Assembly: GCA_021234155.1 (NCBI GenBank)
Contig: JAJEKV010000034.1
Coordinates: 1,180,001-1,244,000 of the forward strand
DNA: 64,000 bases
Direction: 5' to 3'
From: Isoetes taiwanensis
Lineage: Eukaryota > Streptophyta > Lycopodiopsida > Isoetales > Isoetaceae
The number at the start of each line of letters is the position of its first letter. Within the stretch, counting starts at the first letter, position 1. Both the position numbers and the translations under genes were made by a program. The notes below the pieces were generated by a model. That model did no database searches. It had not been told where the DNA came from and saw only the letters and a list, made by a program, of their open reading frames with translations. Below are positions 53,324 through 64,000 of the stretch, in pieces.

Positions 53324-56300
53324 ATTAGTCATCAAAGTGTGGAAATCATCGACGTGTGGAAGGGACAGATGCAGTGAACTTTGAATTGTAATTGTTTCTG
53401 TGCACTTTCAACGTGTCAAGCTTGTAGTAAAAGGGTGCTCGATGATCCTGAATATTGAAAGAGACAGACATTGATGCACGTGTGAGTTAATGTGATTCAG
53501 TACTATTTCTTTTGTAACTTAAAAATCCTTCCTGATAAGGTAGAACCTGACAATTCAACCCTTTGGAGTCACCTCCAAGTTTAAAAGCTCTTGATGCAAA
53601 GTTATAACATCCATCTTTTGTCCATTCTCTATGTGTTAGTAGTTGTGTCATAGTTTGATAAACCATTAAATATTGGTTAAGGTAGGGTGAGGAAAGTGGC
53701 AAATGGTAATTATGAGAAATAAACCATGGATAGAACAAAATCCGCATATTGTATGCAAATTCTATGTTGGTGGAAGAGCCAACAAAGTACTAAATATGTG
53801 AATAGGAAAGGTTAAATGCTTGAATGCCCCATAAGAAAGCATAAAATTACTATAGGGTGTTTAAAAGCAACCACTGTAGTGAGAAGAAACCCTCCCAATA
53901 TTTATATACAAAGACAATGACTACTAACAAATCTTTGAAGGTCAGAGATTCCTTCCTCGAGTGCAACCTTCTTTCTTTTTCATATGGAATGGCCATACTC
54001 AAAATATATGAAGCAACAAACACAGAGAACATCAATTGGCTTCCTCCCAAGATCATGGCAAACTTCACTTTGCTTGCATATGGTGAACCTTTTTATTATA
54101 GAGAATGCGCTACGAAGGTTGCGCAAAACGTTTTAATACCTGAGTTTTTTGCTCGTCGAGGGTAAGTTGATTATACTGATGTGGACCTTGGAAAGAACCT
54201 AAAGCAAATTGTGACACCAAAAACATCATAATCGGTTGAAGACTGAAAAAACAATATTTGGCAAGATCCATTCAATGTACAAAATGTCATCTTGGCGGAA
54301 GAAAGAAAAGGATCCATCTTCATAAGTATGTATAATAAGTATCCTCTAAATATAGGATGGCATGAAGCCTGTAATCATCTTACATGAACCACAAATTTCC
54401 ACAAAGCAATGCTCATGGCCCTCACTTAGAAAAGAATATGGGCCAAGAGGTTATGGATCGTGCTAGTGTCGACCAATCACGTTGCAAAGATCTTTAACAA
54501 TTACCTTAGATAAATCAAAATTAGCGACAGATAACCTTCTACGTGATTTTTCAGTTAAATTTGAAATTACAGATTGTGCATATAAATCATAACGACTGAG
54601 TAGACTTTAAAATGCAATGTATCGTAGTACATAGCTTTATAATTAACACAACTTAGTACCGAGTGCATGAGCCACCCAAATGGCGGCATGTCAAGATCTG
54701 GCCACGATCTCCCTCCTTGCAATCTGGAGCACCTATCGGACCAGCAGATGCAAAAGTGCTACAAATGACCGGGACACTTTAAGTCAGAAATAGAGGCGTT
54801 GCCAAAAGTGTTCCAAGTTATCATACCTTGCAACATCAAAGCGATTCTTGACATCACTCCATCTATCCCGGTCATCTCCACTAACCCTATACATATGAAA
54901 AGCTTGCTTACTTTGGTACCTATATCTAGGTTAGCTTGATCTCCCGGAGATAATGAGTAGACAATAGAGGCGTCCGGTTTGATGATGGCCTGCATGACCT
55001 CATTGCGGTTATAACATGGCGGATGGCAAGCGGGTCTTATAAGCCTTTAATAATTGAGAAACGTTTTGTCTATGAGTCTTTAAACAAAATCATTTTTGCA
55101 ACCTCCACGGTGACAATCTAACTAAGGATTCATCAAAGAAAAATCTCCCAATCTCCGTGGGAGTGACATTAGTAATGTTCAACAAAATAATACGATCGAA
55201 AAAACAAAATTAACAAACCTTTGAAAAGAGGAGGCGATGAAAAGGGGATTGAAGAACATTTTAGACTTATTTCGAGCAGCCGACGAAATGGCAAATCGAG
55301 AATCTCGATCAATTGCACACTTTTGAGGCAGTTTTTGCCAAATGGACTTGCATTTTCTTGCATTAAAGTTTGCAAAAGTTGATAATAAAATATCTAGGGG
55401 GGCTATTGCCTCCTTGCAGGTTCAAAATTCTTGAATGCCCTTAAGTACACGTTGATAAAACTTAACAGTAGCATAAAAAGTGATCAAACTATAAGGGCTG
55501 ACTCTCCTAGATGCACATAAGACACCACATCAAAGGGGACGGGGAACGCAGATGCTATGATAAGCTTTATACTGTGCGCTTTGTTTCTTACTTGCTAGAT
55601 TTCTTAATTTCTTCCTTTCTTTCGTTTGTTTGTTCGTTCCTTCTTTCTTTCTCTTTCCTTGAAACCCTAGCCCATAATAACTAAACAGTGCTCAATTGTA
55701 CTTTGTGTAACAAAATTCTCAAAGCAGTCAGAGTGTATTAAGTAGAAGTAAAACATACCTCTGATTGAGCCAGACCTTAAGTCAATCACTCGTGGCCTAG
55801 AGAACAAAGAGTCCTGTATATATTGCCTTCAAGAGCTGCAAGATTTATCTGTTGGAGCATTGGCAGAAGTTTTCGTGTTAGCCTTGTGAATTGCCACAAT
55901 GACAGCACTATTCACATGGAAATTATTTCAATATCATCATGAAGATGCATTCGAAATCTTGGCATCTTTGCGTCATCTTTGCTAATGGAGCGGCCCAGAA
56001 ACTCTAAAACTAAACATGGCACTCATCTGTGGGGGAATCACGAGCAATCATCAAAATTGTAGAGTTCTTACCACTTCAAGTCTTACGCGGAGAGCCTTTT
56101 GCCATCAAGATTTAACCCGATGGTGAATGGTTTTTGTCAACAAAGATGTTATTCCTAGTGCTTAGCTCAACGCCTGCAAATAATAATAACTTTATTGACA
56201 TTCCGTGCAAATATTCACTACTAATGATTTGAATGACAAACTTTTGAGATATTCTTTCCAAGGTAATCCTTTCCACCATCTCTCAATTCAAGTGCTTTGT

Positions 56301-58780
56301 GTATACGATTAATGAGAATACATGGAGAATGTAAAGGACCATATTATAAATTCAATCCACGATGATCCAGAAAAAAGGCGGCAAAAAAGCAACAATGTGC
56401 TTCCCATTCAAAAAAGCAAGAATGAGACTCATAACCCTCCGTAGAAGCACTATTGAGTAGAACATCTCTGTAAATGCTTCCATCTGAAAGTGTCAAATCG
56501 ACACGAAATAGCGAGAAAAAGCCACGTGAATTATTACACATGCATAAACCATTTCAAACGGTTCAATCTCCATATTTTATAACATACATTGATGACATAA
56601 GATGGCGCAACTCCCAACGGTAATAATAATGAGAATTGAAGTAAGACTGCATTCAACATAATTTTGAATCACCTGCAACATGGGCCTGCTCTAGAACGCA
56701 TGATCGCTCTGTTCCTGATTCATTATGGGTTGCCTTAGCTATACTTATAACATCAAACATGGCTAGACTTGCCAAATGCAAACCTACCGTACCATTCTTC
56801 TGCTGGCTTCAAAAAATATAGGTTGATCATGAGCTCTGTGCACAATCCAGAAAGCGGATAACGGACGTCGACACAACCAAGTTAATAAGGGCTGATCAAG
56901 ACTCCTGTGACATACAAAACAACAATGTTGGCAGAGTCTAACACAAGCAGATATCATAAATTAAAGTTTATTCATGAACTGGGAGGTGCTACCATGACCA
57001 AGATCGTTTCCTTGCCAATAAACAATTAAATGAAACAGATTTTTGTGCCTTACCAATAGAAGCAAACAAAAACCGCAGCATCTCCTATCCGGCCATCAGG
57101 AATTCAGTTTTTTTCCCAAGATCTCCTAGCATGCACTATTTTGACCCATCAAAATCTAAAAGTAAAGCCTTAACTTGCATTGTCCGTTGTTAACCTCGCC
57201 AAACCCTTGCAAACAGAGCATTGAAGGATTTGCCGGGTAAAAAAGGGTGGAACTAAACCCCTCAAGCATACCATATCCGAGAAAGACAGAACATCTTTTC
57301 CGTAGGATCAACTATAGGATCAACCGGCAATGTGTGTGCCCTAGATGTTCACAAACAGATGCTGGATCAACAGATTAAACATAACTATGGGAAAGTCATA
57401 AAGCAAAGGCCATCAAGCTTACTTGATATTTCATATCTCCTTGTCAGCCCTAATAAGCATGGCGTTTAGGATAGACAGTAGCTCACTTCTTTCTTCACAG
57501 CTAGAACTCAAACAGAAAAGGATTGACATGCAAATGGAAGTAAATGCAATGATTAGTTTGTTGCAAAGTAAAATCTCAGAAAAATCAATGAAAATGTAGA
57601 TGGCCGCACCTTAGTATTGGCAATGCTTGAAGATCTAGAACGGCTTATAATGACGGAGGCGATCATACTGCTGATGGCAAAGTTGGCGGATTACATCGAG
57701 AGAAAAGAACCCTAGAAGGGAAAGATCTAGATTTTACATCCATTAATACATAGCTAGTGCTCAAGGAGCGACTTCAAAAAGGAAAAGTTATTACGAGGGT
57801 AAAAGAGAAGCATGTAGTCCGTCATCCCTCCTTCATTTTACGTGACGATCATCTCGTCATGCTTCCTCTTCGGCCCGATTTTTTGCTCGTTTACGGTTCC
57901 TCGACTCGGTTTGAATTACGATTCAAATATTGCCTTTGATTTTTTTGTTTTACTACGTCCGGTAATCTTTGTTTCCAATGCTTCTTTCCTCAAATAAAAC
58001 AGAGCCCTAAGGATCTTCTTTGCTTGTTGCCCGACAAAGCCGAGAAAAACCTTATGAACTTTCTATCTTTGGCTTGAATAATAATTTGGCTTCAGTAGAG
58101 GAAATGTATCGCCGTGAGTCTTTGAAAGAATAAATTGTCATTGCATTGCATAGATTAAAACTTAAAGGCTGAGAATCAAATCCAAGTAGAAGCACACCAC
58201 AAAAAAAAAATCGGAGAGAGAGTAGGCGTACACAAAAAAAAAAGGATCCGAAGGAGGAAATGCCAGGAATCAAATGATCCGAGACAACTTCGGTGAGGCC
58301 AAGATGAGGAAGCAAAAAATCGACTGAGAAATTCGTAGGAAAGAGGAAGGAGTGAACGATGTATGATTCAAAATTATCATCTGGCAACCAATCCATGAGG
58401 CGGGAGATACAAAAGCGAAGAAGGACGCCGCATCGCGGCGTAAGATCTGGACATTCCCTTGCACGGAACCCAACATGCTCCCAAAATAAAAAGAAGATAT
58501 GCCTATGTGGATCGTCTGATTATAGCAGATCAAAACAACTTTGACCGCCTTGAGGACACATATGTGGCACCCGTGGAACCTTTTGCTTGTTGCAGTAGAA
58601 TGGTTACTTTGGCTATATCAATCTTCTCTTTGTACTTGATCTTTGAAGAAAATATCATATGAAGGAGGACGACTAAGCCAGGTATCTTGAATCGGCTGTC
58701 ATTCAGACAACACTTCATCAACAGCCATGTAATCCAAGCGCCATTGCTTCATCTGAGTAAAGTTTGAAGTCTCATTTTGT
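53324..58780. other. Long stretch without recognised genes, possibly Helitron interior
   Basis: Short minus frames (e.g. 54,995-54,759 and 56,541-56,344, the latter with FRVDLTLSDGSIYRDVLLNS) could be captured exon pieces but I know no match. A compact hairpin CGCCGC-ATC-GCGGCG stands at about 58,430. No LTR or LINE motifs. Confidence 0.25.
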
Positions 58781-58786
58781 TTTGGA

Positions 58787-59149
58787 TTAGCATTTGGTTA
58801 GCCATACCCTTGCTATCAAGAACTTCTCCAAATGAGACCATATCTCCTTAAACTCAATAAAATGGTTGATTTCATGACCAATTATCTCTTCAGCCAACAT
58901 TTTGACAAGAGCACAAGCTTTCTGGTTTATCCTACCAGCATTTGCTGACTTGGTGCTGATAAAGTCTTCAACAAACACCGCTACCATGTCACTAAATATC
59001 AAATAATTCACCATGAACTTCCAAGCATGGTAATTATTATTAATGAGCTTTGCATTCTGTGAGAACTTGAATGTCCATGAATTTCTCTTATTTTCAGCAG
59101 CCAAAAAGATGGTTGAGGAAACAAATTCGTCACCAAACAAAGCACCCAC
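58787..59149 (-). pseudogene. gag: Ty1/copia gag (UBN2-type) fragment
   Basis: Minus frame reads LINNNYHAWKFMVNYLIFSD, NQKACALVKMLAEEIIGHEI and FIEFKEIWSHLEKFL. NYHAWK, the KA...I block and KE+W..L are the signature of copia gag N-terminal domains. Upstream (to about 59,290) another frame carries the gag start region, so a frameshift is present. No zinc knuckle, protease, integrase or RT follows below 58,787: the element is truncated. Confidence 0.75.
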
Positions 59150-59407
59150 CAGAAAAGTTGAATCTTGAATTTTATTGCCAAAAACGTCTTAAAAATTTTA
59201 AATCTCATACCAGAACTTGCTGAAAAACCTGAATCTCTTTCCCAAAACACTTCCTTCAGGCCAAAAAGCAAGAATCTTCTCCAATGCCGCAAATAAGATT
59301 TTCCACTACCAAATCTCAGCCAAAGAACTCTTGGAAACGACGGTCAATCCAATTTGGATGCTTTAGTAGCTTGCTCTATTCTTCCTTTAAGAAAACGTTT
59401 GATACTA

Positions 59408-59757
59408 TGATAGATAGAACTAGTGCAAAACCATCACAAACCTTGCAAGATCAACTCAAGAAATAGAATAGAAGAACAACGCTATTGAGAAAAGCAATAG
59501 GAAATACAATCTCTACTTCTCAGCATTGTTTAATACATAATGTACAATGGATATATACACAACCTGTGGAACTAAGAATAGTAGTCTACCGTTTAACCAC
59601 CACCCACTAATTACGGCACAGATTTAGGGTCCGTGCTCAGTGCTGATAAAATGCTGCCTTCTGTACATTTCAGCACCATCTCAGCACATGTGTGCTAAGT
59701 GCTGAACCACTGTTGTTTCAGCACATTATGCTTAGTCAGCATATTTATATTCCAACA
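59408..59757 (-). repeat. Ty1/copia 5' LTR
   Basis: On the minus strand starts TGTTGGAATATAAATATGCT (59,757), contains TATATATCC and an AT-rich leader, and ends CTATCTATCA (59,408). Immediately after comes TAGTATCAA, a degraded form of the TGGTATCA primer-binding site. Gag follows 250 bases downstream in the same orientation. Confidence 0.7.
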
Positions 59758-60840
59758 GATTTTAGTGGATCTGGCTGCTGGATTATATAACAATAGATTT
59801 TTCTAAGATTGTTTATCATCTTTACTAAGGTATTCATAACCTATTCATACAAAATAGAATGCATTGGTTTATACGGCTGTTTAAAAATGTTTACTTGATC
59901 TATCTTTTTTTTTTTTAAATTTAAATCATGTTATACTATGACTTATACAGTAATCTTCAAATTAATCTTGAATTATATTAGATTACTCAATGCTTTGATT
60001 AAATAAAGCATCTCTTTTAAGGCTTAAAGTTGGGTTTATTGTCCATCAAGCACTGTTCTACATCTATCCTTGTATACAACCTTATATTGGATGATTTTTC
60101 ACTATTATTGATTGGATATGTTTGAAAACTATTATTTTAAATGCTTGCAATAGTTTTGTATGCAAACATTTTTAGTGATACTAAACACATGGGACCAGTC
60201 TTGTTTCTTTGGTTCTTCTAAAGACTGGTAAGTCTAGACATAGTGAAACTCAAGGCCTATACTTTATTCTAGATGCCTATATGGTTCTCTATATATTCAA
60301 TGATTTCAGCTTGGTAGTCTAACTAGCTTAAAGTAGACTGGAACCATGTGTTCAGAATATTTTATTGCATATCATATATTCTAGAATATTGGTTATAGAG
60401 ATTTTTCTCTGAATTATTCTGCTAACTCGTTCCTTTTGAGTAGGAGATACTGGCATCTCTTATTGATGACATTGACGAGTATATCCCACCAATCAAAATC
60501 AATGAGACAAGAACATGTAGAACAGATTGGACAATGTATAGCTTCAAATTGCTGAGATTGGATGTGTCACAAACACAAAGTTCTCAATTGCGTTATGGGG
60601 TTGGAATAGTAAGGAATGAAGGGAGGTCAGAGAATATATTTTGGGTGGGAGGGGGAGGGGGTAGTGGCTATTAACAGAATAATTGCAAATATGCTCAAGA
60701 ATATTCATAGACTCCCTATTGAAACTTTGTATATGACTGTAGATTATGTGGAGAGTGAAAAAACTAGAAAACGAGAGACAATTATTCATTGTTAACATTA
60801 ACAACATAACATGACAAGAGAATATTAGTTTAGAGAAATA
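59758..60840. other. Non-coding stretch with a G-quadruplex motif
   Basis: No recognised gene. GGGTGGGAGGGGGAGGGGG at 60,643-60,661. Confidence 0.4.
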
Positions 60841-60842
60841 CA

Positions 60843-61530
60843 AAATGGGGATTGTTACTAGAAATGGATATGGAACACAAGATGGAAACCGGGTGGTTCA
60901 TTTCATCCCTGGAATGGAAGTCGGCCCTACTCATTCCGCTCCACGAGTAAAAAGTTTAAGTATCAGGTAAATTCCAGTTTCCATGTTGTAGGGGAACTTA
61001 GATTGGTCGCAACATTCCGTAACCTCAGAAGACCCCCTCCTAGCTGTCGTCGGTCGCAGGACCCCTTCTAAGATTGCGGAATGCGGTTCCCAATCTCCGT
61101 TCCCCTATACATTACATATGGAAAGGGGGTACAACCGAAAGAATATCTAATAGGAGGATATTAATTTATAAGTGACAAAGGGGGGATTGTTGGCAGAAAT
61201 GGGTATGAATATTGGTTGTAAGAAAATGGTAAGTATGTTGTGTATGAAAGGGGTACAAATGAAGAAACTTTTGAGTAAGGGGATATTAAACTATAAAATC
61301 ATAAAGGGGGGATTGTTGAGAAAAGGGATATGAACATTGATTGCAAGAATTGCGGTACGAATATTGCATAGGAAATGGGTTACAAATGAGGAAGGGGATG
61401 GGGATTGTTGCTAGAAATGGGCATGAACATTAGCTGTGAGAAATGGGGTATAAACATTGCATATGGCAATGGGGTACATTAAAAAAAAAAAAATAATATC
61501 TACAAAATCACAAAGGGGAGATTGTGCCCA
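60843..61530 (+). repeat. Degenerate repeats of a GGGGGATTGTTGGCAGAAATGGG block
   Basis: The block occurs near 60,845, 61,180, 61,304, 61,398 and, partial, 61,515, with ATGAACATTG and GAAATGGGGTACAAAT following each. AAAGGGGGGATTGTTGG looks like a polypurine tract plus LTR start of a copia element, so the array may derive from LTR junctions. Confidence 0.65.
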
Positions 61531-61849
61531 AATACCCTGTTTCAAAAAATCATTTCTATTTCACGAAAAGGGGGTTTTTCTAATGGGGGTTTTAAGAAGG
61601 ATGTGGGCATCATTTTTGATGTGTTGGCGATGTGAAGTAGTTTGCATGTTGTATATGTCATAAACTCCATCGTTAAACAATTTTTTTTTTGAGGGTAAGA
61701 GTGTGTTTTTTTTTTTATAATAATAATAATAAAGATCTGAGAGACAACAACCAAATGGGCCGGATTCGGGGGCGGAAAAATCGTCCCCGGGAGGATGGGG
61801 CTTCCATCAATCCTTATCCGATGGTGGGGCTTACGCCCGGTGCAAGGTA

Positions 61850-63740
61850 AATCATCTCCCTATCAAATGCTGATATAATTCTAGGCCCTTTTCTTTGCCC
61901 TCCTACTTCACAGGGTATAGACCATTCCCCAAAGGGAGCACAATACAATGGAGTAGGTAAAGCAACTGCAGGGGGTGATCTGGCTGCCAAGGCAAGCGTT
62001 TGCGCTATCGGAGCTATCCAGAAAGTGAAAGATGCAATGTTAGAGGCGGGGGCGGAGGCCCGAGCATGTGGGCGGGGAATACCCATACAATCTAGCAGGT
62101 CAGAATCATCCATGGAAGCTTCACCTATGGAAGAAGTAGAAACCGAAGTAAATAAAAGAAAAAAGCGGGGTGGATTATTCATCTCTAAAAGCGGGGCGAT
62201 AAGCGGGGGAAAGAATATTGGATCGAGCATCATAATGATGGGAATGATGCTAGCCAAGGAATTTACACAAAGCGGGGTGAGTCATCCAAAGGGTACGACT
62301 TGGAATGGGCGAGGATTAGGTGAGAATAGTGAACAAGCCAAGATTCTCGGAGTGGATTCAAAAGCAAACCCATGCTACTAACAGAAGCACAAGAGTCACG
62401 GAGGCTCTCAAAGCGTTACAGAAAGGTCTCGTTCAGAATCACGGGGTAGTAACTACAAATAATGAGCTGGATTGGTCAATGGCATTAATGTGCGGCGAGA
62501 AGATAATTCCCGATGGCTGAAATTGATCCGCGAGATGCACAAAAGGTATCTGGAAAGTTTGATCTGGCGCTTCGGTGAGTGGGCTTCTTTCTTGGGGGCT
62601 TCACGGACTGCTTGCGAGGTTAAACTCATGGCTATCGGCTCACACGAAGAGGTTAGGTTTGCCCCAACACCAATCGCTAAAGGCAGCGGGTAACAACTTT
62701 TTTCTCATCATGTTTGGCGATGAAGTAGGCGTGGATAGATTAGTTGCCCGTAGCTGACCCATTTGCGGGAGGCTTCATTTTGTACCGGTTTTACACGCCG
62801 GGGCTTTCTCCTAATAAGCTTTCCGCTATCAAAATCCCTTGCTGGTTTGAAATAGAGTATCTTCCACCAGGACCTACTAGTCCCGAGTTCCTAAAGTCTA
62901 TTGCCAACACAGCTAGGCTCATATGTATCTCACTCTATTGCCAAAGGGCCTAGAATGCGTGTTGCCATCCACGGTAACCGCCTTGAATCCCCAAAGGAGT
63001 ATTTGTGAAAAGTGGAATGTGTTGCTTTAAGTTTTTACTCAAGCTATTAAATGGATGGGAAATAAGGAGGATGTTCCCCAATGTGTAACTAGAAGAAGTG
63101 ATCAAACCAAGCCATGCAAAGCGTCAATGATCAAAATGCCTCAGAGGGCAATGACGAGAGAGCATGTGCATGTGGCTGAAGGCGACACACAGAGAGAGAA
63201 GCCCCTCAAAGGGACACATGTTCCCCTCCCGGGGTTGCGGTCACTCCCCATTTACTCCCACTCCCGAACCAGCTTTTGCTACCCCTTCTTCATCCCGGTG
63301 TGCACAGGCAGACCCAAGTGTGCCAAGTTCTAAAGTGGACACCTTGGGTGGGGAGACTCAATGGCAAGTGGTGGCCTCAAACATGGTATAAGAGCTAGAA
63401 ATCTGGCCAGGAAATCTAGAGGCTCCCATGACATGGTGAACTCTAAATGTGGAGAGACTCTCCACAACCAATGTCGGCTCTATCTAAGTATATCTCGGAG
63501 GTATCTTCTCTTGAGAAGGGGTTCTCATGAGGTATGATAACCAAGAATACACGAGGCAGGGCTCCTTGAATTGGCTCTGGAGAATCATAAAGGCAACTCA
63601 ATTGGGCAAATCTTGTCTGAGATCTGATGAATGGCGTGGAGATGCTAGAGAATCCATTGCTCTAATAGGTAAGAAAAATAGGTTGGATGCAAATATGAAT
63701 CCGGATAACTTAGGTGAGATGAAAAGGAAGAAAGCTTGAC
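61850..63740 (+). pseudogene. LINE ORF1 with DUF4283-like domain, frameshifted
   Basis: First frame, open to 62,381, carries ATAGGDLAAKASVCAIGAIQ and NKRKKRGGLFISKSGA, a basic low-complexity N-terminus. Second block (62,744-62,953) reads GGFILYRFYTPGLSPNKLSA then IKIPCWFEIEYLPPG and FLKSIANTARL, which fits the DUF4283 nucleic-acid-binding domain of plant L1 ORF1 (…W.P.F....IPVW..I..LP...). A short later frame (63,527-63,739) precedes ORF2. ORF1 proteins package the LINE RNA. At least three frame changes; no intact zinc knuckle seen. Confidence 0.6.
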
Positions 63741-63804
63741 CTCTTCTTTTAGCAACTTCTGGCGATGACAATGGTATAGTTGGGCATTCTACAACTTTCA
63801 ACTT

Positions 63805-64000
63805 ATGATTATTGTCTCATGGAATTTGCGTGGCATCAAAGGGTGTTCTTAAAAGCGTGGGCAAGTGCTAGCAGCTATCGGTCTATGAAGCCGGATGTCA
63901 TCCTTCTCTGGGAGCATAGACTTCCGGACTTTGAGGCGAGGTCTATTGGCGGTTGGATTGGAGGTAATTACTCCTCCTTTAATTGTCTTGGTGAAGGACA
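63805..64000 (+). pseudogene. LINE ORF2 start, AP-endonuclease N-terminus
   Basis: ATG at 63,805 opens MIIVSWNLRGIKG, the first conserved block (WN-RG) of L1 AP endonucleases, then meets a stop. In another frame KPDVILLWEHRLPDFEARSI follows, the second block with its catalytic Glu. So a small indel lies near 63,850. The domain nicks target DNA for target-primed reverse transcription. Runs off the right edge. Confidence 0.8.

Larger units (their letters stand above)
61800..64000 (+). mobile_element. L1-type LINE, 5' portion, cut by window edge
   Basis: Plus-strand ORF1-like region (about 61,850-63,740) followed by the first residues of an ORF2 endonuclease (from 63,805). Order and spacing fit a full-length L1-type element whose RT would lie beyond 64,000. 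Frames are broken in several places. The start near 61,745-61,850 follows a T/AATAAT-rich stretch; no target duplication can be checked here. Confidence 0.75.

Noticed and set aside
58425-58445. Hairpin CGCCGC-ATC-GCGGCG as the other Helitron end
   Set aside because: No CTRR followed by T at the proper distance on either strand, and Helitron 5' ends have no such hairpin.
61800-62400. GC-richer segment that first looked like transferred mitochondrial DNA
   Set aside because: No organelle gene could be recognised, and downstream DUF4283-like and endonuclease motifs explain it as LINE ORF1.

Overview
The window looks like nuclear DNA of a land plant with a large, repeat-rich genome. It is AT-rich by eye. 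It holds decayed copies of plant-type genes: golgin-84-like, mitochondrial ISU scaffold and adrenodoxin-type ferredoxin, SWEET sugar transporter, IRE1 kinase and PPR protein, mostly in split-exon form. L1-type LINEs with an RVT zinc-binding domain, Ty3 and Ty1 LTR elements, CACTA, Helitron and MULE-like termini fill the rest. A non-L1 LINE and a DDE transposase with an HGKGEHDG motif are less usual; together with the repeat load they make a fern or lycophyte plausible, but this is inference and I cannot name a species.

Layout. 1-5.7 kb: broken Ty3-type retrotransposon on the minus strand, cut by the left edge. 6.2-8.1 kb: remains of a golgin-84-like gene joined directly to a 5' fragment of a mitochondrial ISU gene (minus). 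8.35-13.83 kb: L1-type LINE (plus) split at 8,888 by a 2,373-bp CACTA-like element (8,889-11,261) that carries an intron-containing SWEET fragment. 14.3-16.3 kb: a second, non-L1 LINE with an (AAATC)n tail. 16.3-24.2 kb: mostly non-coding, with a MITE, a CACTA terminus, a 202-bp tandem duplication, a GATA tract, two terminal exons of an unknown gene and a MULE-like MITE. 24.6-25.25 kb: the most intact host gene, a small secreted glycine-rich protein.

27.3-28.4 kb: degenerate ~31-bp minisatellite. 28.5-28.8 kb: tRNA-Asn-derived sequence. 30.5-30.8 kb: long near-perfect inverted repeat. 32.6-33.05 kb: collagen-like secreted ORF. 33.65-34.2 kb and 39.2-39.6 kb: two tracts of related short palindromes, the second containing an 81-bp hairpin. 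35-38.9 kb: repeats plus PPR, IRE1 and mitochondrial ferredoxin fragments. 39.65 kb: unknown coiled-coil ORF. 40.4-41.2 kb: LINE 3' end (minus). 41.3-44.4 kb: decayed DDE transposase gene (minus). 46.6-48.2 kb: 64-bp minisatellite, LINE remnant, MITE relative. 49.5-49.9 kb: two terminal exons of an unknown gene. 51.8-52.6 kb: LTR with primer-binding site. 53.3 kb: Helitron 3' end. 58.8-59.76 kb: Ty1/copia 5' LTR and gag. 61.8-64 kb: 5' part of another L1-type LINE, running off the right edge.

The genes do not form a pathway or operon. The window is a mosaic of nested transposons and gene debris; only the glycine-rich protein gene, and perhaps the collagen-like ORF and the terminal exons near 23 and 49.5 kb, look potentially functional. 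The most notable object is the SWEET-carrying CACTA-like element inside the LINE, because its borders, target duplication and captured exons can all be read from the sequence.
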